64,000 bases of DNA, taken from NCBI GenBank assembly GCA_963836195.1, contig CAWIIX010000002.1, positions 558,001 through 622,000 of the forward strand, written 5' to 3'. Below are positions 18,308 through 26,104 of this stretch, piece by piece; the first letter of the stretch is position 1; each line of letters opens with the position of its first letter. The notes beneath the pieces were generated by a model. The model was not told the DNA's origin. It worked only from the letters and a program-made list of their open reading frames with translations, and searched no databases. Position numbers and translations under genes: made by a program. The stretch is from Trebonia sp963836195 (GTDB lineage: Bacteria; Actinomycetota; Actinomycetes; Streptosporangiales; Streptosporangiaceae).

Positions 18308-19433
18308 GGTCAGGCCGGACGACCGCGCACTCCGCCTCGGGCGGCGGGACCGCGCGCTGGCCCAGATGAAAGCCCATGACCTCGACGTTCTCGTGCTGGG
18401 GCGGACCGCCAACGTGCGCTACGTAACCGGCACCCGCACCCTCTGGACGGCCGGCACGTCAAATTTCGGGCCCGCCTGCATGCTGGTGCGCTCCACCGGG
18501 TCCATCCACCTGATGAGCACCTGGGACGAGGGGATTCCGGAAGACATCCCACGGCAGAACCTGTTCGGCCTCACCTGGAACCCGATGAAGACGATCGAGG
18601 TGCTAAGGCGCGTCGAGGGGACCGCCGGCGCCCGCCGGGTGGGCACCGACGCCATGTCGCCAACCTTCGCCCAGCTGCTGCCGGTCGCCTTTCCCGCCGC
18701 CGAGCTCGTCGACGGCGAGGTCGCGATGCAGGCGGCGCGCAGGATCAAGACCGAGGAGGAACTGGCCGTGCTGCGCGAGGCGGTCGCGGTGGCCGAGACC
18801 AGCCTGGCCAAGGCGATCGCCCAGCTGCGGCCCGGGGCGACAGCGAAAGAGCTGGCCGGGGTGCTGCTCGAGGCGGCCGCCGCGGGTGGGGCGACCACCC
18901 CCGCGGACCAGGACGCGGCCGTCGTCACCAGCCGGGAACACCCCTGGCGGCGGGCGGGCGGCGATGGCCGGGCCGCCGCCGGCGACCTGGTCGCCTTCAC
19001 CGCGGGAGTCGTCGCGCACGGCTACATCGCCGAGGTCGGGCGGACCTATGCCGCGGGCGGAGCGGTACCGGAGGCGCTGGCCGCGCGCTGCGACCGGGTG
19101 TGGGAGCGGCTGCTCGCGGCCTGCCGCCCTGGTGCCCCCGCCAGCGACCTGCTTGAGGCTTACGTCCGGGCGGGCGAGCCGCTGCCGCCGATGCCGGTCG
19201 CCCGCGGGCTCGGCCTCGGCTTCGACCCGCCGGTGGTAACCGGCGGGCTGCCGAGGACCGCGCGCGAAGAGCGCCTTGAGGAGGGCATGGTGCTCGCCCT
19301 CACCGGCTACGTGTGGGAAGCAGGCACCGGAGCGGCCTTCCGTCGCGACACCGTGCTCGTCACCGGCGACGGCCCCGAACTGCTGACGTCCGCCCCGTCA
19401 GCTGACCCGATCAACGACGAGGAGCCTCTGTGA
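18297..19433 (+). CDS. M24-fold protein with all metal ligands substituted
   Basis: A 378-residue homologue of the preceding M24 protein with the same two-domain layout. Aligning the active site segment by segment, WVDVS becomes AFTAG (Asp to Thr), SDFGRT becomes AEVGRT (Asp to Glu), GHGLG becomes GLGLG (His to Leu), LEPIVW becomes LTGYVW (Glu to Thr), and RAEEV becomes FRRDTV (Glu to Asp). The fold-defining residues around these are kept. It overlaps the active paralogue by 11 bases and the next gene by GTGA, so it is made in step with them. A non-catalytic partner subunit is the natural reading. Confidence 0.8.
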   Translation: MATEVRPDDRALRLGRRDRALAQMKAHDLDVLVLGRTANVRYVTGTRTLWTAGTSNFGPACMLVRSTGSIHLMSTWDEGIPEDIPRQNLFGLTWNPMKTIEVLRRVEGTAGARRVGTDAMSPTFAQLLPVAFPAAELVDGEVAMQAARRIKTEEELAVLREAVAVAETSLAKAIAQLRPGATAKELAGVLLEAAAAGGATTPADQDAAVVTSREHPWRRAGGDGRAAAGDLVAFTAGVVAHGYIAEVGRTYAAGGAVPEALAARCDRVWERLLAACRPGAPASDLLEAYVRAGEPLPPMPVARGLGLGFDPPVVTGGLPRTAREERLEEGMVLALTGYVWEAGTGAAFRRDTVLVTGDGPELLTSAPSADPINDEEPL

Positions 19434-20410
19434 CCGCTGCCGCAACCCCGCCGCCGGAAGAGATCGTGGTCTACGAGAAGGACCCGAAGACCAAGATCGC
19501 CACGATCACCCTCAGCAGGCCCGACCGGCTGAACGCGGTCACCAGCGCGGCCCGGCTGCGCTACGCGGACCTGCTGCACCGGGCGAACATCGACGACGAC
19601 GTCAAGGTGCTCGTCATCCGGGGCCTTGGCCAGGACTTCGGCAGCGGGGCGGACCTGCCGCACTTCATGACGGCGCTGAACGGCGAGGACGACGGGCCTC
19701 GGCTGGCCGAGTACCGCCTCACGCCGGACGACGACGTGCGGCTGCCCCCCGCCGACTCGTTCCGCGGCGGCGGCCAGATCGGCCAGTGGTTCGCCAGCGT
19801 CGGCGGTGGCTGCCGGAGCCTGCAGGAGTTCAAGAAGATCAGCATCGTCGAGGTCAAGGGCTACTGCTACGGGTGGCACTTCTACCAGGCCGCCGACGCA
19901 GACCTGGTGATCTCCGCCGACGACGCCCTCTTCGGCCACGCCTCGTTCCGCTACCAGGGCTGGGGCCCGAGGATGTGGACCTGGATACAGACGATGGGGT
20001 TGCGCAAGTTCCAGGAGATGGTCTTCACCGGGCGTCCGTTCACTGCGGCCGAGATGTACGACTGCAACTTCCTCAACAAGGTCGTCCCCCGCGACCAGCT
20101 CGAGGCCGAGACCGAGAAGTACGCGCTTGCCTGCTCGCGCAACCGGCCGACCGACACGGTGTTCCAGCAGAAGCTCTTCTTCGAGCTGTACAAGCAGTTC
20201 CAGGGCGAGCAGATGGGCGCGATGCTGACCGGCCTGTTTGAGTCGCTCGGGCGCTACGCCCGCCCGGACCGGGCCGAGCTGAGGCTCGACGCCGACGTGC
20301 TCGAGCGCGGGCTCACCGACGCGGTCAAGGACAACGACGCGCAGTTCCCGCCCGACTTCCGGCTCAGCCGGTCGGGGCGCGCCCGGACCGACAGCGACCG
20401 CCCGTCGTGA
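19430..20410 (+). CDS. Enoyl-CoA hydratase/isomerase (crotonase) family protein
   Basis: A 326-residue crotonase-fold protein, longer than the usual 260. Oxyanion-hole segments are GSGADLPHF (after a beta strand LVIRGLGQDF) and VKGYCYGWHF. An insert of about 40 residues follows the first, before RGGGQIGQW. The start GTG overlaps the previous stop (GTGA) and its stop overlaps the CoA-transferase start the same way. The insert and altered second motif suggest a specialised hydratase or ring-cleaving C-C hydrolase. Exact reaction is unknown. Confidence 0.85.
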   Translation: MTAAATPPPEEIVVYEKDPKTKIATITLSRPDRLNAVTSAARLRYADLLHRANIDDDVKVLVIRGLGQDFGSGADLPHFMTALNGEDDGPRLAEYRLTPDDDVRLPPADSFRGGGQIGQWFASVGGGCRSLQEFKKISIVEVKGYCYGWHFYQAADADLVISADDALFGHASFRYQGWGPRMWTWIQTMGLRKFQEMVFTGRPFTAAEMYDCNFLNKVVPRDQLEAETEKYALACSRNRPTDTVFQQKLFFELYKQFQGEQMGAMLTGLFESLGRYARPDRAELRLDADVLERGLTDAVKDNDAQFPPDFRLSRSGRARTDSDRPS

Positions 20411-22830
20411 GCGGCACCGACCGTGCTCCGCTCGGCGGCTACCTGGTGGTGGACCTGTCCAGCGGGATCGCGGGCGCGTACTGCACGCGGCTGCTGGCCG
20501 ACGGCGGGGCCGCGGTGGTCAAGGTCGAGCCGCCCGGGGGCGACCCCCTGCGGCGCTGGACCGCCTCCGGGGCGCCGCTCGCCGACGGCCGGGACGCCCC
20601 GCTGTTCGGCTACCTCGCGGGCGGCAAGCAGAGCGTCATCATGGGGCCGGGCGAGCGGGCGGCCGAGGACCTCGACGAGTTGCTCGGCCGCGCGCACGCG
20701 GTGGTGTGGTCGCCAGGCCCGGCCGCGGACGCGGCCGGCGGCCGGACCCCGGCGTCGCTGCTGTCCGGCCACCCGCACCTGGCGGTGGGCGCGATCACGC
20801 CGTTCGGACTTGACGGGCCGTGGCGGGACCGGCCCGCCACCGAGTTCACCATCCAGGCCTGGTCCGGCGGGATCGTCGGCCTCGGCCGGGGGGCGCCCGA
20901 CCGCGCGCCGGTTTACGTCGGCGGCCAGGTGGGGGAGTGGCTGTCCGGAGCCTACGCGGCGGTCGGCGTTCAGGCCGCGTGGGCGCGTGCCCGCCGGACC
21001 GGCACCGGACAGCTCATCGACCTGTCGATGCTCGAGGTGTCGGTGCTGTGCCTGAGCTACTACCCGGTGACGTTCTTCGAGGCGCTGGGGCGGCCCTGGC
21101 GCACTGACCGTTCGCTGTTCCAGCCCGGCGTCGCCGCGGCCAAGGACGGCCTGGTCGCGATCGGGTGCGGCACCGCACAGCAGTGGTTCGACCTGTGCGT
21201 CATGGTGGGCCACCCCGAGTGGATCGACCGCACCCCGCCGGTGCGCATCGGCGAGCAGGCCAACCGGGCCGCACCGCAGCTGCGCGAGTGGATCGCCGAC
21301 CGCACGGTTGAGGAGATCACCGGCCTCGCCGCCGCCTTCCGCATCCCCAGCGCGCCGGTCAGCAGCGGCGAGTCCGTCACCGGGCTTGAGCACCTGCGGG
21401 AGCGCGGGGTGTTCCGCCGCGCACCGGGCGAGGAGTTCCTGCAGCCGGCTGGGCCGTACCGGCTCTCGCCGGACGTGCTGGTCCCGGCGCGGCCGGCCCC
21501 GAGGGCCGGCCAGCACAGCGCCACCTGGCGGGACACCGCGGCCGCGGCGAGGCCGCGTCCGTGCGGGTCCGCCGCCGGTGGTGATCAGCTGCCGTACGCA
21601 GGCCTGCGGGTGCTTGACCTGACCGCCTTCTGGGCCGGGCCCTCCGCCACGCACGTCCTGGCGATGCTGGGCGCCGAGGTGATCCACGTGGAATCCACCA
21701 CCAGGCCGGACGGCGCGCGAATGATCGCCGGGATTCCGGTGGCCGAGGACCAGTGGTGGGAAAAGTGCCCCGTCTTCCGCGCGCTCAACACCAACAAGAA
21801 GAGCGTCACGGTTGACTTCCAGACCGAGCGCGGCCGGGAGCTGCTGCGAAAGCTGATCGCCAGCAGCGACGTTCTGGTCGAGAACTACACGCCGCGGGTC
21901 CTCGACCAGATCGGGCTCGACTACGAGCGGGTGCGGGCGCTGCGCCCCGACATCGTGATGGTGCGGATGCCAGGGTTCGGCCTCACCGGGCCGATGCGCG
22001 ACAACCCGGCGTTCGGCTACGTCATCGAGGACGCGGCCGGCCTCACCTGGCTGACCGGGTACCCGGACGCCAGCCCGGTCGAACCGTACACGCTCGGTGA
22101 CCCCAACGCCGGCCTGCACGCGCTCAACGGGCTGCTGCTCGCCCTAGAGCACCGGCGCCGCACCGGCGAGGGCGTTCTGGTGGAAGCCGCCATGGTGGAG
22201 GCGGCCATCAGCATCGCCGCCGCGCAGCCGATCGAGTACTCCGCCTTCGGGACGGTGCTGCGGCGGGACGGCAACCGGGGGCCGCTGGCGGCGCCGCAGA
22301 ACCTGTACCGGTCGGGCGGCACCGACGAGTTCGGCCGCGTGGACGCGTGGGTCGCCGTCGCGGTCGCCACCGACGAGCAGTGGGCCGCGCTGGCCGGCGC
22401 CCTCGGCCACCCGGCCTGGGCCGAGGATCCGGAACTGTCCACCGCCGAGGGCCGCCGGGCCAGGCACGACGACATCGACGAGCATCTCGGGGCTTGGTGC
22501 GCGACGCGGACTCCAGACGAGATCGTCGAATCGCTGTGGGGGGCCGGAGTGCCGGTGGCGAAGGTGCTTCAGCCGCACCGCCAGGCCGAGCTGCCCCAGT
22601 TGCAGGCCCGCGGCTTCTTCGAGGTGACCGAGCACCCGGTCGGGCCGCCGGCCCGGCAGAGCACCATCCCGATGCGCCTGTCCGACGGGCCAGCCCGGTT
22701 CCACCGCAGCCCCGCTCCGCTCCTCGGCCAGCACAACCTCGAGATCCTCCGCGAACTCGGGCTTGACGCGGCCGAGATCGCCGAGCTCGAGGCGGCCGGG
22801 ATCATCGGGAACGCGCCGAGGATGAGATGA
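20407..22830 (+). CDS. Double-domain CaiB/BaiF (family III) CoA-transferase
   Basis: An 807-residue protein with two complete family III CoA-transferase units, about residues 8-390 and 398-800, each starting with the ADLGA-like strand (LVVDLSSGIAGAYCTRLLAD; LRVLDLTAFWAGPSATHV). Family III enzymes use one Asp to form acyl-CoA anhydride intermediates. In the second unit it is Asp565 in LGDPNAG. In the first unit the aligned residue is Gln174 in VGGQVGEW, so only one half should be catalytic. Dimers of this family are interlocked rings, so the fusion may make an internal pseudo-dimer. It is the last gene of the operon. Confidence 0.88.
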   Translation: MSGTDRAPLGGYLVVDLSSGIAGAYCTRLLADGGAAVVKVEPPGGDPLRRWTASGAPLADGRDAPLFGYLAGGKQSVIMGPGERAAEDLDELLGRAHAVVWSPGPAADAAGGRTPASLLSGHPHLAVGAITPFGLDGPWRDRPATEFTIQAWSGGIVGLGRGAPDRAPVYVGGQVGEWLSGAYAAVGVQAAWARARRTGTGQLIDLSMLEVSVLCLSYYPVTFFEALGRPWRTDRSLFQPGVAAAKDGLVAIGCGTAQQWFDLCVMVGHPEWIDRTPPVRIGEQANRAAPQLREWIADRTVEEITGLAAAFRIPSAPVSSGESVTGLEHLRERGVFRRAPGEEFLQPAGPYRLSPDVLVPARPAPRAGQHSATWRDTAAAARPRPCGSAAGGDQLPYAGLRVLDLTAFWAGPSATHVLAMLGAEVIHVESTTRPDGARMIAGIPVAEDQWWEKCPVFRALNTNKKSVTVDFQTERGRELLRKLIASSDVLVENYTPRVLDQIGLDYERVRALRPDIVMVRMPGFGLTGPMRDNPAFGYVIEDAAGLTWLTGYPDASPVEPYTLGDPNAGLHALNGLLLALEHRRRTGEGVLVEAAMVEAAISIAAAQPIEYSAFGTVLRRDGNRGPLAAPQNLYRSGGTDEFGRVDAWVAVAVATDEQWAALAGALGHPAWAEDPELSTAEGRRARHDDIDEHLGAWCATRTPDEIVESLWGAGVPVAKVLQPHRQAELPQLQARGFFEVTEHPVGPPARQSTIPMRLSDGPARFHRSPAPLLGQHNLEILRELGLDAAEIAELEAAGIIGNAPRMR

Positions 22831-22926
22831 GGCAGATGATGCGAAATCCCCGCTCACCGCCCCACCCGTTACCCTGGCTGCGGTGGGCGGGCGCCCGCCG
22901 ACGCCAGGCAGGAGGCCAGGGACAGC

Positions 22927-23580
22927 GTGAGCCAGCAGACCGGTACGGGTCAGGCCGGTGCGGCGGAGGGAAAGGGACAGGCAAGAACGCTCATTCTCGA
23001 TGCGGCCGAATGGCTCTTCGCCGAGCACGGGATCTCTTCCGTTTCCAACCGTCAGATTGGCGCCGCCGCGGGCCAGGGAAACACGTCGGCGGTCGGGTAC
23101 CATTTCGGCTCCAAGGAAGAACTGATCCGCACCCTTATCCGCCGCTTCGACGGAGAAGCAGAAGTTTTGCGCGCCGCCATGGTGAACCAGGTCGGCGATT
23201 CGGCGCAGCTGCGGGAATGGGTCCGGTGCCTGGTTATCCCCTACACAGAAACGCTGGCGGCAAGGAGGCCACCGACCTGGTACGCGCGCCTCAACGCGCA
23301 GATCATGGCGGACCCGGTGCTGCGGAACATTCAGCTGGAAGAGGCCGTCTCGGCGTCGCTGCAGCAGGTCATCCGCGGCCTCGAGATCTCCACGCCGGAA
23401 CTGCCCGCCCCTGTCCTTCGCGAGCGCGAGCTGATGGCGGGTCACATCCTCATCCAGACCTGCGCCGATTTCGAACGCGGCCTCGCGGACGCCCCAGCCA
23501 GCGGAAAGACATGGCGAAAGGTCGGCAGCGGGCTTGTCGACGCCCTCGTCGGCCTTTGGTCGGCCCCGGTCTCTCGTTAG
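22927..23580 (+). CDS. TetR-family transcriptional regulator
   Basis: A 217-residue regulator with a GTG start. The HTH is TLILDAAEWLFAEHGI then NRQIGAAAGQGNTSAVGYHF and GSKEELI. It is very like the HTH of the TetR at 12681-13404 (shared AAGQGN and GYHFGSK), so the two may recognise related operators. The ligand domain is helical with no recognisable signature. It stands 96 bases after the CoA-transferase and before an IclR gene. Confidence 0.9.
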   Translation: MSQQTGTGQAGAAEGKGQARTLILDAAEWLFAEHGISSVSNRQIGAAAGQGNTSAVGYHFGSKEELIRTLIRRFDGEAEVLRAAMVNQVGDSAQLREWVRCLVIPYTETLAARRPPTWYARLNAQIMADPVLRNIQLEEAVSASLQQVIRGLEISTPELPAPVLRERELMAGHILIQTCADFERGLADAPASGKTWRKVGSGLVDALVGLWSAPVSR

Positions 23581-23654
23581 AAAAGCGCTCGGGCCCTTTA
23601 TTACCTGAGCGAATCGCCTAGTGAAGACGATTAGTGGAGACGAGGAGGTCCCAC

Positions 23655-24431
23655 ATGTCGGAAGCACCGTCGAGCATGGTCGATCGAGTCGTCTTGATCC
23701 TCAGCGTCTTCGAGCGCTCATCCGAGGCGCTGACCGCCGGACAGGTGAGCGTGCGCAGCGGTATCCCCCGCTCGTCGGTGCAGCGGATCTTGCAGCAGCT
23801 GGTCGGCGCCCGCTGGCTGAAGCGTCACGACGACGGGTACGCGCTCGGCCTGCGCATGTTCGAAATCGGCAGCCTGGTCGCGCACCGTAGCCGGATTACG
23901 TCGGTCGCGCGGCCGGTCATCCACGAACTCCGGGAACGGACCGGCCACGTGGTCCACCTCGCCGTCCTCGACCAGCAGGATGTCGTCTATCTGGACAAGG
24001 TCGCCAGTGGCGCCGCGGACAGGGCCTTTGCCGACACGCTGCCCTCGCGGGTCGGCGGGCGGTTCCCGGCCCATTGCACCGCGGTTGGCAAGGCGCTGCT
24101 TGCCTACTCGCCTCAGGCCACCGTCAACGAGTACCTGGCGACGGGCCTGCGCCGGCGGACGCTGGCGAGCCTGACCACGCCGGCCGCCCTCGAGGCGGCG
24201 ATCGCCGCGATCCGAGGCGCGGGATACGCCGCCGAACGCGGCGAGGCCGTGCCCGGGGTCGCGTGCGTGGCCGCCCCGATCCGCAGCTTCGACGAGGTGG
24301 TCGCCGCGGTGTCGGTCTGCGGCCCGTGTGACCGGGTGCGCGCGCAGGACCTGCGGCCGCTGGTCATGTGGACCGCGGCGGAGATCTCCCGGAGCCTGAT
24401 GACGGCCCCGGCACCGCTCGCCCTCGCCTAG
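23655..24431 (+). CDS. IclR-family transcriptional regulator
   Basis: A 258-residue IclR protein. The N-terminal winged helix is VDRVVLILSVFERSSEALTA then IPRSSVQRILQQLV. The effector domain includes VHLAVLDQQDVVYLDK and the conserved FPAHCTAVGKALLA. The ATG at 23655 follows a perfect gaggagg RBS; the ATG at 23634 is upstream of it. The stop overlaps the convergent KstD-like gene's stop (shared CTAG). IclR proteins commonly sense aromatic or ring-cleavage intermediates. Confidence 0.92.
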   Translation: MSEAPSSMVDRVVLILSVFERSSEALTAGQVSVRSGIPRSSVQRILQQLVGARWLKRHDDGYALGLRMFEIGSLVAHRSRITSVARPVIHELRERTGHVVHLAVLDQQDVVYLDKVASGAADRAFADTLPSRVGGRFPAHCTAVGKALLAYSPQATVNEYLATGLRRRTLASLTTPAALEAAIAAIRGAGYAAERGEAVPGVACVAAPIRSFDEVVAAVSVCGPCDRVRAQDLRPLVMWTAAEISRSLMTAPAPLALA

Positions 24432-26104
24432 CCGGCCATGTGCCGGGCGGCGATGTAGCCGAACACGGTCGTGTTGGCGATGCTGGCCCCGGCGCCGGGG
24501 TACGTGCGCCCGAAGACGGAGGCCGCCATGTTGCCGGCCGCGTACAACCCGGGGATCGGCCGGTTGTCGTGGTCGAGCACGCGGGCGTGCTCGTCGCAGA
24601 TCACCCCGCCCATCGTGCCGACGTCCCCCGGGTAGATCGGCACCGCGTAGAAAGGCGCCTTGGCGACCAGGCCGAGAGACGGGTTCGGCTTTTGCCCCGG
24701 GTCGCCCATGTGCCGGTTGTAGGCCGAGACGCCGCGTCCGAAGTCCCGGTCGGTGCCCGCGGCGGCCTCCGCGTTGAAAGCGCGCACGGTGCCGTCGAGG
24801 GCCTGCGGGTCGAGGTCGGTCAGCCGCGCCAGGTCTTCGATCGTGCCGGCCTGCTTGATCCAGCCGTCCGCCAGCCACTGCCGAGGGAGGCGGCCGGGTA
24901 GCACCGAGGCGAGGTGCCGGAACGCGGGCATGTGGTTTACCCACGGCACCGACCGGCGGTAGGCGTCGTCGAAGATGAGCCAGCAGGGGACGCTGTCGTT
25001 CGCGTACATGGCCCGGCCGACCTCGACATAGGAGTTGGCCTCGTTGACGAACCGCTGGCCGAGGTTGTTCACGAGGATGGCGTGCGGGTACTGCCGGGCG
25101 ATGGTCAGGGTGGACCCGCCCATCTCCTTACGTGGGGACGGGAGCCAGATAGCCTCGTCCATGTAGTCGGTCTTGGCGCCAAGCGCGATCGCCGCCGCCA
25201 GCACCTCGCCGGTGTTACCGGGGTTGCCCCACGACCACTGGCCGTCGCTTGGCTGGGTCGCGGCGGTGTACTTGAGGCGCATCTCAGCGTTGCGCTCGTA
25301 CCCGCCGGCCGCGAGCAGCACGCCGCGGCGTCCCCGGATCAGCACCGGCGCGCCGTCGCGGACCGCGTGCACGCCGACGACCCGGCCGTCCTCCACCGCG
25401 AGGTCGTCGACCGCGGTGTCGAGCCAGATGGGAACCCCGCGGTCGAGCAGGATCTTTGTCAGCTGGCCCGTGAACGACTTCCCGTTGGTGAACAGGTCCT
25501 GCCCGCGCAGCCGCGATACGTACGTCCGCAGCACCACCCGCGCGGTGGTCAGGAAGGATGCGAGCGTGTGGGTGAAGCTGTTGAGGGTGTGAATCTCGAG
25601 GGTGGTGACGGCGAGGCCGACGCCCTCGCCGAGGCCACCGATGATCCGCGAACGCCACTCACCGAGCTGCCTGCCATCCCACGGGACGCCCTCGACCGAA
25701 CGGCCGGCCGCGCTGCCGCCCGGGTAGTTGTCGTAGTAGTCGGGGTATCCCGCGCATCGCAGCAGCTTGACCCCCTGCTCCTGCAGGAAGGAAATCATCG
25801 TCGGCCCGTTGACGAGGAAAGCGTCCCGCCTGGCGGCCGACGACGGCTCGTCAGGCTCGCCGATCACGGCCTGCAGGTAGTCAAGCCCGGCCTGATGGGA
25901 ATCCTTGATGCCGTCCGCTTTCATCAGCGGGTTGTCCGGTATCCAGAGCATGCCGCCTGACATCCCGGTGGAGCCGCCGACGAAGCCCTGCTTCTCCAGG
26001 ATCACCGGCTTCAGCCCGGCCGCGTGGGCGGCCAGCGCCGCGGCAAGACCGCCGCCGCCGCTGCCCACGATCACGACGTCGAACGTCTCCTCCCCGCCGG
26101 CCAT
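24428..26104 (-). CDS. KstD-like FAD-dependent dehydrogenase
   Basis: A 558-residue flavoprotein of the FAD_binding_2 family. The N-terminal Rossmann motif is VVIVGSGGGGLAAALAA and is followed by GGSTGMSGG. The C-terminus has the 3-ketosteroid delta1-dehydrogenase signature Tyr-Pro-Gly-x-Gly (TYPGAGASIANT), in which KstD uses the Tyr and Gly to enolise a 3-ketone. It probably dehydrogenates a cyclic ketone in the cytoplasm. The start ATG at 26104 shares a base with the MFS stop (TGATG); the longer frame to 26533 is an artefact. Confidence 0.87.
   Translation of the reverse strand: MAGGEETFDVVIVGSGGGGLAAALAAHAAGLKPVILEKQGFVGGSTGMSGGMLWIPDNPLMKADGIKDSHQAGLDYLQAVIGEPDEPSSAARRDAFLVNGPTMISFLQEQGVKLLRCAGYPDYYDNYPGGSAAGRSVEGVPWDGRQLGEWRSRIIGGLGEGVGLAVTTLEIHTLNSFTHTLASFLTTARVVLRTYVSRLRGQDLFTNGKSFTGQLTKILLDRGVPIWLDTAVDDLAVEDGRVVGVHAVRDGAPVLIRGRRGVLLAAGGYERNAEMRLKYTAATQPSDGQWSWGNPGNTGEVLAAAIALGAKTDYMDEAIWLPSPRKEMGGSTLTIARQYPHAILVNNLGQRFVNEANSYVEVGRAMYANDSVPCWLIFDDAYRRSVPWVNHMPAFRHLASVLPGRLPRQWLADGWIKQAGTIEDLARLTDLDPQALDGTVRAFNAEAAAGTDRDFGRGVSAYNRHMGDPGQKPNPSLGLVAKAPFYAVPIYPGDVGTMGGVICDEHARVLDHDNRPIPGLYAAGNMAASVFGRTYPGAGASIANTTVFGYIAARHMAG

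Noticed and set aside
20254..22119. 621-codon minus-strand frame opposite the CoA-transferase
   Set aside because: Shadow of an unambiguous CaiB/BaiF gene; no family features.
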